A stretch of DNA of 64,000 nt, from the NCBI RefSeq assembly GCF_900112425.1, contig NZ_FOLP01000014.1, positions 1-64,000 on the forward strand, in the 5' to 3' direction. This document shows, one piece after another, positions 49,548 to 58,191 of this stretch. Made by a program: the position numbers and the translations under genes. This stretch comes from Variovorax sp. OK212. GTDB lineage: Bacteria; Pseudomonadota; Gammaproteobacteria; Burkholderiales; Burkholderiaceae_C. The notes under the pieces were generated by a model. The model was given only the letters and a program-made list of their open reading frames with translations. It did no database searches and was not told where the DNA came from. How positions within the stretch are numbered: the first letter of the stretch is position 1; every line of letters begins with the position of its first letter.

Positions 49548-51296
49548 TCATGCCGCAGCGGCACGCGGCGCGGCGGCGCGCTTGGCCGGCGCGGCCTTGC
49601 GGGCCGCCGGCTTCGGCGCTGCCTTGGCGGGCGCTTTCTTTGCCGCGGCCTTCACGGCAGCCTTGATGGGCGCCTTGATCGGGGCCTTCACCGGAACCTT
49701 GGCCGATGCCTTGACCGGCGCCTTCACCGCAACCTTCTTCGCCGCGACCTTCACCGGCGCCTTCTTGCGCGCGGCCGGCGTCTTCCTTGCCGCCGGGGCC
49801 GCGGCGGGCGCCTCGTCGTCCGAAGGCTCTTCGACCGTCTTCGGCGGCACCGGCGCAGGCGCCGCACCGGCGGCGGCCGGGTGCTTCTGCGTCAGCTCCA
49901 TCAGCAGCTTGTGCTCGGCCAGCATGTAGTCGCCGATCTCGGTGATGTCGGGCACCGCGCGGCGGCAGGCGATCAGGCCGTAGTCCATGCGGCCGTTGTA
50001 GCTCTGCACCGTCACGTTGAGCGCCGTGCCGTGGCTGGCGATCGACACCGGGTAGTAGCAGGTGACCAGCGCGCCCGCGAAGTACATCGGAAACGGCGCG
50101 CCCGCCACGTTCGAGATGGCCACGTTGGCGGCCGGCGGCAGCAGGTTGACGAGGCCCGAGCGGCCCACCATCGAGGCGATGCCCGACACCAGCCAGGGCG
50201 CGGCAAAGGTCGGGAAGTCGTCCAGGATCACCGCCTTGAAGCGGTTCATGGTCGACTTCGAAGAGTTCGACGACGCGTTGATCGCCTTCAGCCGCTGCAC
50301 CGGGTCGGTGATGTCGGTGGCCAGGCTCACCAGGATCATGCTGGCCTGGTTGTTGGCCGTCTGGTCCCCCGCCTCGCGCAGGCTCACCGGCACGCCGGCC
50401 ACCAGCGGTTTGGCCGGCAGCTCGTTGTTGTCGGCCAGGTAGTGGCGCAGCGCGCCGGCCACCGTGGCCATCACCACGTCGTTGAGCGACACGCCGAAAT
50501 GCTTGGCGATGTACTTGGTCTCGGCCAGCGAGATGGTGCGCCCGGCAAAGGTGCGCTGGTTGGTGATCGACACGTTGAGCGAGGTGCGCGGCGCGAAGAG
50601 GTTGAACTTCTTCGGCGCGCCGGCCGTGTCCTTCTCGGCCGCCTTCTCGTCGGGCTTGGCCAGCCCGCCGATGGCGCGCGCGATGGCCGGCGCCATCTTG
50701 AAGAGTTTCACGTACTGCTGCGCGGTGTTGCGCAGCGCCGCCGTTGCAAGCTCGGCCATGCCCAGCTGGTAGCCGCTGCCGCGCGGGCGCGAACGCGGCG
50801 GCTTCACCACGCGGCCCGTGGCCTCGAGGTCGAAGATGGCCTTGCCCACTTCCACGCCGGCCTGCCCGTCGATGCCCGCGTGGTGCACCTTGGTGTAGAG
50901 CGCCACCTGGCCGCTCTTCAGCCCGTCGATGATGAAGAACTCCCACATCGGCCGGCTGCGGTCGATCAGCGTGGAATGCAGCCGCGCCACGTACTGCTGC
51001 AACTGCCGGTTGGTGCCGGGCTTGGGCAGCGTGATGTGGCGCACGTGGTAGTCGAGGTCGATGTCCTCGTCGTCGACCCACACCGGGTTGGACATGTCGA
51101 AGGGCATCAGCGCGAGCTTGCGCGTGAACACGTCGGCCAGGTGGATGCGGCTGGCCATGAAGTTCTTGGCGTCTTCGTAGAAGTCGCCCTTGTAGCCCTT
51201 GGGCAGGTCGAGCACGTTCAGGGAGCCCACGTGCATGGGCATTTCCGGCGTTTCCAGGTGCAGGAAGGTGGCATCAAGACCGCTCAGGTGTTTCAT
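49548..51296 (-). CDS. Wax ester synthase/diacylglycerol acyltransferase with histone-like tail
   Basis: This is a 582-residue WS/DGAT enzyme that esterifies fatty alcohols or diacylglycerol with acyl-CoA to make storage wax esters or triacylglycerol. AAGGAG precedes MKHLSGLDATFLHLETPEMP. The catalytic HHxxxDG motif is VHHAGIDGQ (His138-Gly144). Family motifs further on are NVAISNVAGAPFPMYFAGAL and YNGRMDYGLIA. The bacterial enzyme normally ends near residue 470-490. Here another 90 residues or so of Lys/Ala/Pro/Val sequence follow (RKKAPVKVAAKKVAVKAPVK). That tail is histone H1-like and unusual for the family. It is upstream of the granule-protein genes on the same strand. Confidence 0.9.
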   Translation of the reverse strand: MKHLSGLDATFLHLETPEMPMHVGSLNVLDLPKGYKGDFYEDAKNFMASRIHLADVFTRKLALMPFDMSNPVWVDDEDIDLDYHVRHITLPKPGTNRQLQQYVARLHSTLIDRSRPMWEFFIIDGLKSGQVALYTKVHHAGIDGQAGVEVGKAIFDLEATGRVVKPPRSRPRGSGYQLGMAELATAALRNTAQQYVKLFKMAPAIARAIGGLAKPDEKAAEKDTAGAPKKFNLFAPRTSLNVSITNQRTFAGRTISLAETKYIAKHFGVSLNDVVMATVAGALRHYLADNNELPAKPLVAGVPVSLREAGDQTANNQASMILVSLATDITDPVQRLKAINASSNSSKSTMNRFKAVILDDFPTFAAPWLVSGIASMVGRSGLVNLLPPAANVAISNVAGAPFPMYFAGALVTCYYPVSIASHGTALNVTVQSYNGRMDYGLIACRRAVPDITEIGDYMLAEHKLLMELTQKHPAAAGAAPAPVPPKTVEEPSDDEAPAAAPAARKTPAARKKAPVKVAAKKVAVKAPVKASAKVPVKAPIKAPIKAAVKAAAKKAPAKAAPKPAARKAAPAKRAAAPRAAAA

Positions 51297-51495
51297 GTGT
51301 TGTGTCTCCTTGGTGGGGCATGCGCCGTTCGGCAGGATAGCGCGGGCATTGCGTTCGTGGGCCCCGCGTTCTTCAGTGTTTCCACCGGGGGGAAGGCACC
51401 GGCGGGACAGGGGTTTGCCCGAAGCCGCTCGAAGTAATGAAAAAGTCACGCGTGTTCAAAAGGGGGCTGCAACACCTGCTCACAGGCGCGCGTGC

Positions 51496-51531
51496 GGGGG
51501 CTTGTACGGGGGCTTGTACGGGGGCTTGTGC
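51496..51531. repeat. Three 12-base tandem repeats upstream of the prolyl oligopeptidase
   Basis: CGGGGGCTTGTA is repeated at 51496, 51508 and 51520 (the last copy ends TG instead of TA), finishing 36 bases before the oligopeptidase ATG. It lies in the 271-base divergent gap with the wax ester synthase, which otherwise holds no gene I can support. Copy number could vary by slippage. Confidence 0.7.
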
Positions 51532-51567
51532 ACGACCTCTTTCACACGGCCTCCGTACACTGGGGCC

Positions 51568-53649
51568 ATGACATCCAGCCTCCCCCCGACGCCCTCGACA
51601 CAATCGACGCCTTCGACGCATTCGCAAGACGACCACCTCTGGCTCGAAGACATCGACGGCGAAAAGCAGCTCGCCTGGGCCCGCGAGCAGAACGCGCTCA
51701 CCGTGCAGGCCTGTGCGAAGTCGCCTGCGTTCGAGGCGCTCCAGCAGGGCATCCTCGAGGTGCTCGACTCGGACGAACGCATTCCGATGGTGAGCAAGAT
51801 CGGCGCGCGCTTCTACAACTTCTGGCGCGACAAGGACCACCCCAAGGGCCTGTGGCGCCGCACCACGCTCGACGAGTACCGCAAGGCGCAGCCCGCATGG
51901 GAGACCGTGCTCGACCTCGACGCGCTGGCCGCCGCCGACCGGGAGAACTGGGTCTGGCACGGCGCCGACTGCCTCGACCCGGACTACAAGCGCTGCCTGA
52001 TCTCGCTGTCGCGCGGCGGCGCCGATGCCGACGTGGTGCGCGAGTTCGACCTGGAGACGAGCCGCTTCGTCGAAGGCGGCTTCACGCTGCCCGAGGCGAA
52101 GAACCACGTGGGCTGGAAAGACATCGACCACCTCTACGTGGCCACCGACTTCGGCCCCGGCTCCATGACCAGCTCCAGCTACCCGCGCATCGTGAAGCAG
52201 TGGCGGCGCGGCACGCCGCTGGACAGCGCGGTGACGGTGTACGAAGGCCTGCACGAAGACATGTCCGTGGGCGCCTACCGCGACAACACGCCCGGCTTCG
52301 AGCGCGACTTCGTCTCGCGCCAGATCGACTTCTACGACAGCGAGACCTGGCTGCGCGCCGCCGACGGCACGCTTGCCAAGATCGACGTGCCCGACGACTC
52401 GCTGGCCGAGATCACGCGCGAGTGGATGCTGATCGAGCCGCGCACCGACTGGACCGTGGGCGGCGCCACCTACAAGTCGGGCTCGCTGCTGGCCACGAAG
52501 TTCGACGACTACATGGCCGGCAAGCGCGAGCTCACCGTGCTGTTCGAGCCCGACGACACCACCGCGCTGGACAGCCATTCATGGACGCGCCACCACCTCA
52601 TCGTCAACGTGATGCACGACGTGGTGAACCGGCTCGAGGTGCTCACGCCACCGGCCGACGGCAAGGGCCCGTGGACGCGCGAGAGCCTGGGCGGCGCGCC
52701 GGCGCTGTCCACCATCGCGGCGGGCGGCATCGACGAGGACGAGAACGACGACTACTTCCTGACCGTGAGCGGCTTCCTGCAGCCGACCACGCTCTACATC
52801 GGCACCATCGGCCAGGGCGAGCCCCAGGTGCTGAAGGACAGCCCCGCCTTCTTCGACGCCGCGCGCTACCGCGTGAGCCAGCACTTCGTCACCTCGAAGG
52901 ACGGCACGCGCGTGCCCTACTTCGAGATTTCCGCCAAGGACCTGCAGGCCAACGGAAAGAACCCCACGCTGCAGTACGCGTACGGCGGCTTCGAGATTGC
53001 GCTGCAGCCCAGCTACAGCGGCAGCATCGGCCGCGCGTGGCTCGAGCAGGGCGGCGTGTACGTCATTGCCAACATCCGCGGCGGCGGCGAGTACGGCCCG
53101 CGTTGGCACCAGGCCGCGCTGCAGGAGAACCGGCTGCGCACCTGCGAGGACTTCGCGGCCGTGTCCGAAGACCTGATCGCGCGCAACATCACCTCGCCCG
53201 CGCACCTGGGCGCCATGGGCGGCAGCAACGGCGGCCTGCTGATGGGCAACATGCTCACGCTGTACCCGCAGCTGTACGGCGCGATCGTGAGCGAGGTGGC
53301 GCTGCTCGACATGCGGCGCTACACGCAGCTGTCGGCCGGCGCCTCGTGGATTGCGGAGTACGGCGACCCCGAGCAGCCCGACGAGTGGGAGTTCATCAAG
53401 ACCTTCTCGCCCTACGAGAACGCCAAAGCGGGCGCGGCCTACCCGCCCGCCCTGTTCACCACCTCCACGCGCGACGACCGCGTGGGCCCGGTGCATGCGC
53501 GCAAGATGCACGCGAAGATGGTGGCGCTGGGCCACGACAGCCGCTTCTACGAGAACATGGAAGGCGGCCACAGCGCGGCCACGGACAACAAGGAATCCGC
53601 CTTCATGGACGCGCTGGGCTACGCGTACCTGTGGCAGCACATCCGCTAG
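51568..53649 (+). CDS. S9A prolyl oligopeptidase family peptidase
   Basis: This is a 693-residue cytoplasmic serine peptidase. An N-terminal Ser/Thr/Pro-rich stretch precedes HLWLEDIDGEKQLAWAREQN, a standard opening of the seven-bladed propeller domain. The C-terminal alpha/beta hydrolase domain has the nucleophile in GAMGGSNGGLLMG (Ser553), the Asp in TSTRDDRVGPVHARKM and the His in MEGGHSAATDN. These are typical S9A elements (the Ser in GGSNGG), which cleave short peptides after Pro. No signal sequence is visible. There is no link to the neighbouring storage genes that I can see. Confidence 0.92.
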   Translation: MTSSLPPTPSTQSTPSTHSQDDHLWLEDIDGEKQLAWAREQNALTVQACAKSPAFEALQQGILEVLDSDERIPMVSKIGARFYNFWRDKDHPKGLWRRTTLDEYRKAQPAWETVLDLDALAAADRENWVWHGADCLDPDYKRCLISLSRGGADADVVREFDLETSRFVEGGFTLPEAKNHVGWKDIDHLYVATDFGPGSMTSSSYPRIVKQWRRGTPLDSAVTVYEGLHEDMSVGAYRDNTPGFERDFVSRQIDFYDSETWLRAADGTLAKIDVPDDSLAEITREWMLIEPRTDWTVGGATYKSGSLLATKFDDYMAGKRELTVLFEPDDTTALDSHSWTRHHLIVNVMHDVVNRLEVLTPPADGKGPWTRESLGGAPALSTIAAGGIDEDENDDYFLTVSGFLQPTTLYIGTIGQGEPQVLKDSPAFFDAARYRVSQHFVTSKDGTRVPYFEISAKDLQANGKNPTLQYAYGGFEIALQPSYSGSIGRAWLEQGGVYVIANIRGGGEYGPRWHQAALQENRLRTCEDFAAVSEDLIARNITSPAHLGAMGGSNGGLLMGNMLTLYPQLYGAIVSEVALLDMRRYTQLSAGASWIAEYGDPEQPDEWEFIKTFSPYENAKAGAAYPPALFTTSTRDDRVGPVHARKMHAKMVALGHDSRFYENMEGGHSAATDNKESAFMDALGYAYLWQHIR

Positions 53650-53661
53650 GCGGGCGCGGCC

Positions 53662-54054
53662 TCAGCCGGGGCTGAGCTGGCGCTCTCCGCGCCCTTCCCG
53701 TTCCGTTCGCCCCTCACGCACCTCACGCACCTCCCGCCGCGGCCGCTTGCGCGGCTCCGCGCAGGTCGCGGGCCGGCCTTCGCTGTAGCGCCCGTCCCGG
53801 CGCGGGTCGGGCACCTGGCGCTCGGGCTCGCGGTAGCGCAGGCGCTGCTCTTCCTCGCGCTCGAGCTTGTGCAGGAGCTCCTCGCAGCCCGTGGCCTGCC
53901 CCAGGCTGTAGCGGCCGTCGCGGCGGGGTTCGTCGCCGGCCGGCGGCGGCGCGTCGAAGCCGGCGATCACCATGGCCGCCGCGGCGGATGCCAGCAAGAA
54001 CAAGGCGCCGAAAACGATCACTTCGAGGACGAGGGTGGTTTGGAAGGTGCGCAT
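53662..54054 (-). CDS. Small single-pass membrane protein with charged tail
   Basis: This is a 130-residue protein from the ATG giving MRTFQTTLVLEVIVFGALFL. One membrane helix (residues 7-33) is followed by a hydrophilic region. It contains two copies of a DGRYS motif, EPRRDGRYSLGQATGCEEL and DPRRDGRYSEGRPATCAEP, about 42 residues apart, each ending with a Cys. The rest is Arg/Glu-rich with a predicted coil. I do not recognise a family. The duplicated RRDGRYS-x-G...C element suggests a small ancestral repeat. It converges on the peptidase gene. Confidence 0.5.
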   Translation of the reverse strand: MRTFQTTLVLEVIVFGALFLLASAAAAMVIAGFDAPPPAGDEPRRDGRYSLGQATGCEELLHKLEREEEQRLRYREPERQVPDPRRDGRYSEGRPATCAEPRKRPRREVREVREGRTEREGRGERQLSPG

Positions 54055-54243
54055 GGTGTGTTCCGTGCGGCGCCTGTCGCGCGGCCGCGGCGCATCTTGT
54101 TCCGGCAACATGGCGTGAACATTGCGCCTTGCGCCCGCGCCGGGCACGGCAGATCATCGGCACGTCATCGGTTCCTCGGCACAATGGGTCGCCCGGCGCC
54201 CCGCCAGCGGGGGCCGCCCTCCGCCAGACATGAGAGCCCCGCC

Positions 54244-55155
54244 ATGAACACCACCCTCGAACTGATCGGCGCCCCCACCGACATCGGCGCCAGCGTGCGC
54301 GGCGCGGGCATGGGCCCCGACGCGCTGCGCGTGGCGGGCCTGCCCGAAGCGCTGGTGCGCCAGGGCTACAAGGTCATCGACCGCGGCAACCTCGCGGGCC
54401 CGGCCACGCCGTGGGCGCCGCCGACCAACGGCTTGCGCCACCTCGACGAGGTGATTGCGTGGAACCGCTCGGTGTATGCGTCGGTCGACGGCGCGCTGGG
54501 TGCCGGCCACGTGCCCGTGATGCTGGGCGGCGACCATTGCCTGGCCATCGGCTCCATCAGCGCGGTGGCCTGGCATGCGCGCAAGCGCGGCAAGAAGCTG
54601 CGCGTGCTGTGGCTCGACGCGCACTCCGACGTCAACACCGAGACCACGAGCCCCAGCGGCAACCTGCACGGCATGCCCGTGTCGTGCCTGCTCGGCCACG
54701 GGCCCGCGGTGCTCACGGGCTGGAGCGGCGAGCGCGCGGCACTGGCGCACGAGGCCATCCGCTTCATCGGCATCCGCAGCGTGGACGGCGACGAGAAGGA
54801 AGCCATTCGCACGCTGGGCCTGAACGTGTTCGACATGCGCCACATCGACGAGCACGGCATGCGCACCACCATGACCGAGGCGCTGCAGGACGTGGACGAA
54901 GACACCCACCTGCACGTGAGCTTCGACCTCGACTGCCTCGACCCGGCCGATGCGCCGGGCGTGGGCACCGGCGTGCGCGGCGGGCCGACCTACCGCGAGA
55001 TGCAGCTGTGCATGGAGATGATCGCGGACACCGGCCGGCTGGGCTCGGTCGACGTGGTCGAGCTGAACCCCGCGCTCGACGTGCGCAACCAGACGGCCGA
55101 AGTGGCGGTCGAGCTGATCGAGAGCCTGTTCGGCAAGTCGACGCTGGTGCGCTAA
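54244..55155 (+). CDS. rocF: Arginase
   Basis: Arginase splits L-arginine into ornithine and urea. The 303-residue chain has all manganese-binding motifs of the ureohydrolase family in order: GGDHCLAIGS, WLDAHSDVNTETTSPSGN (DAHxD) and SFDLDCLDPADAPGVGTG (DxDxxDP-like). The N-terminal ELIGAPTDIGASVRGAGMGP matches arginase rather than agmatinase, as does the SPSGNLHGMPVS loop. Length is normal. Its TAA overlaps the stop of the opposing FUSC gene by four bases. Confidence 0.95.
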   Translation: MNTTLELIGAPTDIGASVRGAGMGPDALRVAGLPEALVRQGYKVIDRGNLAGPATPWAPPTNGLRHLDEVIAWNRSVYASVDGALGAGHVPVMLGGDHCLAIGSISAVAWHARKRGKKLRVLWLDAHSDVNTETTSPSGNLHGMPVSCLLGHGPAVLTGWSGERAALAHEAIRFIGIRSVDGDEKEAIRTLGLNVFDMRHIDEHGMRTTMTEALQDVDEDTHLHVSFDLDCLDPADAPGVGTGVRGGPTYREMQLCMEMIADTGRLGSVDVVELNPALDVRNQTAEVAVELIESLFGKSTLVR

Positions 55156-56180
55156 CCCGCAACCAGTACAGCCGGCGCGGCGATGCAGCGCTGCATGCGC
55201 TGCAGGTCGTCGAGCAGCAGGCTCAGCGGCGCGATGAGCAACGCGTTGAGCGCCGTGGCCTGCACCGTGGCCACGCGCGCGAGGTCCGCCAGATCGGGCG
55301 CACCCTTCCCCGCCAAGGCCTCGGCCATGCCTGCCACGGCCGCCCCCGCGGCCTGTGCCGCATCGCGCCAGAACGGGTCGGCCTGGGCGCCCTTCGCCTG
55401 CCGGAACACGCGGTCGAGCATGACGGCGTCCTGGAAGATGCGTGCTGCCAGCCGCGCCTTGTCGCGGTAGGCGCGGGCCGTGCCTGCGCCACCTGCCGCC
55501 GCGCCGCGCCGCCACCAGCGGGCTTCGAGGTCGGCGCTGCCGGCCAGCAGGGCCAGCCGGCCGAGCGACGCGCGCGTGGCGGCATGAATGCGTTCCGCCT
55601 GCGCTTCGGCAGGCCGCTGCGCGCCGGCCATGCGCTTCGCGATGCCACGCAGCAGCGCGGCGCAGCCCTCGTCGAAGCGCACACCCGCGTGGTATTCCGA
55701 CATGAAGGTCGACACCGCCAGCGCCACCCCCACGCCGATGCCGATCTGCGCCATGCGCAGCAGCGCCACCTGCAGCGCCGAGTGCCCGGCAATGCCGCTG
55801 GCCGACAGGATGATCAGCGCCGCCACGGGCGCACTGCGCAGGCGGGGCACCGCGGCGCCGGCGAAGGCCAGCAGCATGACGATGGCCAGCGTGACGGGCA
55901 GCGCCGGCACGCCGTGGTGCTGCAGGTAGACGCCGGCCAGGCCGCACAGCGCACCGGCCGCGGTGCCGCGCACGCGGTCCCAGCCGGCATCGAGCGTGGA
56001 GCCGGCGCTAGGCCGCATGACGATCAGCACGCTCATCACCGCCCAGAAGCTCTCGGGCAGGCGCAAGGCCGAGGCCACGGCCCAGGCCAGCGCCACGGCC
56101 GCCGCCAGCTGCACGCCGGGGCGCCAGCGGCCATGGCGCCAGAAGCCCGTGAGGCGTTGCAGGGCCGGCGCGCCGTTCAT
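55152..56180 (-). CDS. FUSC-family membrane protein (aromatic acid exporter type)
   Basis: This is a 342-residue inner-membrane protein of the fusaric acid resistance family. Membrane segments lie in the first half: VQLAAAVALAWAVASALRLP, FWAVMSVLIVMRPSAG, LPVTLAIVMLLAFAGAAVP, VAALIILSASGIAG and MAQIGIGVGVALAVSTFM. The TLDAGWDRVRGTAAGALCG loop between helices is typical. A long cytoplasmic helical region completes the chain. Its ATG overlaps the MarR stop (ATGA), so the regulator and pump are coupled. The exported compound is probably an aromatic acid; it is not identified. Confidence 0.85.
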   Translation of the reverse strand: MNGAPALQRLTGFWRHGRWRPGVQLAAAVALAWAVASALRLPESFWAVMSVLIVMRPSAGSTLDAGWDRVRGTAAGALCGLAGVYLQHHGVPALPVTLAIVMLLAFAGAAVPRLRSAPVAALIILSASGIAGHSALQVALLRMAQIGIGVGVALAVSTFMSEYHAGVRFDEGCAALLRGIAKRMAGAQRPAEAQAERIHAATRASLGRLALLAGSADLEARWWRRGAAAGGAGTARAYRDKARLAARIFQDAVMLDRVFRQAKGAQADPFWRDAAQAAGAAVAGMAEALAGKGAPDLADLARVATVQATALNALLIAPLSLLLDDLQRMQRCIAAPAVLVAG

Positions 56181-56647
56181 GGGGTCGGTGCCTTGGCGCC
56201 GCTGTCGAGCGCGGCGGCGATGCCGTCGATCAGCCCGCAGGCCTCCAGCAACAGGGCGCGCTGGCCGGCGTCGAGCTGCGCGCCGATCGCCTCGGCCAGC
56301 GCCGCCTCGCGCGAGCGCATGAGCGCCTTCAGGCGGCGCGTGCCCTGGGGCGTGAGCGACAGCAGCCACTGGCGCCCGTCGCTCGGGTGCGGCGTGCGCG
56401 CGGTCCAGCCCTCGGCGTCCAGCTCGGCCAGCAGCCGGGTCAGCGACTGGAGCTTGACCCGTTCGAGCGCGGCCAGCGCCGTGGGCGTGCACGGACCATG
56501 CAGGTGCAGCTGGCCCAGCACGCTGAGCTTGGCGACGCTGGGGCCGTCGGGCGCAACGCTGCCGCTGCGCAACTGGCGGGCCAGCTGCGACACCGCGCTG
56601 CGAAGGCGCGTGGCGCAGAGCGCCGGATCTGGGGTGGGGGAAGACAC
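56177..56647 (-). CDS. MarR-family regulator
   Basis: This is a 156-residue winged-helix regulator from a GTG start (VSSPTPDPALCATRLRSAVS). The helix-turn-helix and wing run KLSVLGQLHLHGPCTPTALA, ALERVKLQSLTRLLAELDAE and GWTARTPHPSDGRQWLLSLT, the last with the DGR wing typical of MarR. It shares a stop/start overlap with the FUSC pump gene and probably represses the pair until an aromatic ligand binds. A palindrome 12 bases upstream of the start is a likely self-operator. Confidence 0.88.
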   Translation of the reverse strand: MSSPTPDPALCATRLRSAVSQLARQLRSGSVAPDGPSVAKLSVLGQLHLHGPCTPTALAALERVKLQSLTRLLAELDAEGWTARTPHPSDGRQWLLSLTPQGTRRLKALMRSREAALAEAIGAQLDAGQRALLLEACGLIDGIAAALDSGAKAPTP

Positions 56648-56658
56648 GGCCAGATTGT

Positions 56659-56670
56659 AAGACGTGTCTT
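56659..56670. promoter_or_regulatory. Candidate MarR operator
   Basis: AAGAC-GT-GTCTT is a palindrome with five-base arms, 12 bases upstream of the marR GTG. MarR proteins commonly bind such short palindromes near their own promoter. It sits in a patch of lower GC content that could include the -10 region. Confidence 0.4.
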
Positions 56671-56717
56671 GTTATTTTCGAAAGGTGCAACGCACCCAGG
56701 CGGCCCGCGCCGCCAGG

Positions 56718-57470
56718 TCAGCCGCGGTTCGGCGACGAGTTCACGGGGTAGGTGACGGCGGGCGCGGCGGCCGGGGCGGCCTGCGGCACTGGCAAGGCAG
56801 GCGGCGTGGGCGACGCAACGGCCGCTGGTGCTGCAAGTGCCGCGGGTGCCGCGGGTGCCGCAGGAGATTCGGCGGGCGCCTCGGCCTCGCTGTCCCCGTC
56901 CGGGCCTTCGAGGAAGCGGTCGAGCAGTGAGAAGAAGCGGTCGTAGAAGCGCTCGTCCGTCAGCGTCTCGCTGGCCACCTTCACCATCGCGTCGTCGCTG
57001 CCCGAGAACGGCAGCGAGAGCGAGCCGATCGCCCCCACGCCCAGGCTGGCCGAGTTGTTGACCTTCTTGATGCCGTAGCGGTCCTGCAGCGCGGTGGCGA
57101 AGGCCACGGTGCTCCTGGTCACCTTGCCGCCGCGGGTGCTCTCGAGCGCGCAGACGATGCGGAATTCGACCTCCACATGCACCTCGGCCGCCGGCTGGAA
57201 GCTCTTGCGCCCGGTCACCAGGTCGGCATTGGCCGCCGTGATCATGTAGCCCTGGCTCAGCAGCGCGCGGCGCGCGGCCTCGCAGGTCTGGGCCTCGGTG
57301 GCTTCGTAGTTGCGGGTGTGGGTGGTGGTCGAGCCGAAGGCCTCGGGCTCGTAGGTCACGCGGCGCGAACCGGTGCCGCAGCCGGCGAGCACGAGGGCGG
57401 ACACCAGGCCCAGGAGCAGAACCGGGGCGCGAACGAAAGAGAAAGTAGAAGTGAGAGGCATGGTCGGCAT
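56718..57470 (-). CDS. DUF2242 lipoprotein
   Basis: This is a 250-residue lipoprotein with signal and lipobox LAGC. The core matches DUF2242: EATEAQTCEAARRALLSQGY, MITAANADLVTGRKSFQPAA, VEVEFRIVCALESTRGGKVT and a C-terminal ETLTDERFYDRFFSLLDRFL. A Pro/Ala-rich tail follows. Function is unknown. The family is found mainly in betaproteobacteria. It stands between the kinase and marR genes on the same strand and appears to be its own unit. Confidence 0.8.
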   Translation of the reverse strand: MPTMPLTSTFSFVRAPVLLLGLVSALVLAGCGTGSRRVTYEPEAFGSTTTHTRNYEATEAQTCEAARRALLSQGYMITAANADLVTGRKSFQPAAEVHVEVEFRIVCALESTRGGKVTRSTVAFATALQDRYGIKKVNNSASLGVGAIGSLSLPFSGSDDAMVKVASETLTDERFYDRFFSLLDRFLEGPDGDSEAEAPAESPAAPAAPAALAAPAAVASPTPPALPVPQAAPAAAPAVTYPVNSSPNRG

Positions 57471-57554
57471 GAGGCGGCGAATGCTAACCGGCGTCCCGCG
57501 CCGGCAAGGCTTCGAGCGCTCCCGCGCGCCGGCGTTCCCCGGCCCGCGAGATTT

Positions 57555-58181
57555 TCAGGACCAGGGCAGCAGGTGGTGCGCGCGCACCCGCGTCGCCGCG
57601 ATCAGCCGCGCATTCGGCGCGTCGGTGCTGTCGACCCAGGCGCGCGCCGCTTCCGCGCTGCGGCCGAACTGCTGGTGACGGCGCACCAGGCGCTCTTCGC
57701 GCACCGCGTCGTCGATGTCCACGTACCAGACCTCGTCGAGCATCGCCGCCGCGCCGGCCCACGGGCCGACGTCGTGCAGCAGGTAATTGCCTTCGGTGAT
57801 GACGAGCTGCGTGGTCGGCAGCACGGCAATGGCACCGGCGATCGGCTCCTCGATCTCGCGGCGGAATTCGGGCGCATAGACGATGTCGCCGTCCGGGCGC
57901 TGTTCGCGCAGGCGCTGCAGCAGCGAAACGTAGCCGGCACTGTCGAAGGTGTCGGGCGCGCCCTTGCGGGCGGCGCGGCCGAGCCGTTGCAGCTCGGCGT
58001 TGGCGAGGTGGAAGCCATCCATGGGGACGACCTGGGCGCGGTCACCCAGCATCGACTTCAGGGCGGCGGCCACCGTGGACTTGCCGGCACCCGGTGCGCC
58101 CACGAGGCCCAGCAGCTTGCGCCGCCCGTCGGCGAGCAGGTCCTGGATGCGGGTGTTCTCGACGGTGCCGACAGTGTTCAT
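57555..58181 (-). CDS. P-loop nucleoside/sugar kinase (uridine kinase-like)
   Basis: This is a 208-residue kinase with Walker A GAPGAGKST (about residues 28-36) and VVPMDGFHLANAELQRLGRA, whose Asp is the likely catalytic base. Further features are VITEGNYLLHDVGPW, the Walker B-like end and YVDIDDAVREERLVRRHQQF, a lid region. This is the pattern of the uridine kinase/pantothenate kinase-like group. Several members are annotated as fructose-transport kinases, but the substrate is not defined here. The start is ten bases beyond the ADP-ribosylglycohydrolase stop, so it is the last gene of the alkB unit. Confidence 0.85.
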   Translation of the reverse strand: MNTVGTVENTRIQDLLADGRRKLLGLVGAPGAGKSTVAAALKSMLGDRAQVVPMDGFHLANAELQRLGRAARKGAPDTFDSAGYVSLLQRLREQRPDGDIVYAPEFRREIEEPIAGAIAVLPTTQLVITEGNYLLHDVGPWAGAAAMLDEVWYVDIDDAVREERLVRRHQQFGRSAEAARAWVDSTDAPNARLIAATRVRAHHLLPWS

Positions 58182-58191
58182 GGAGGTGAGC

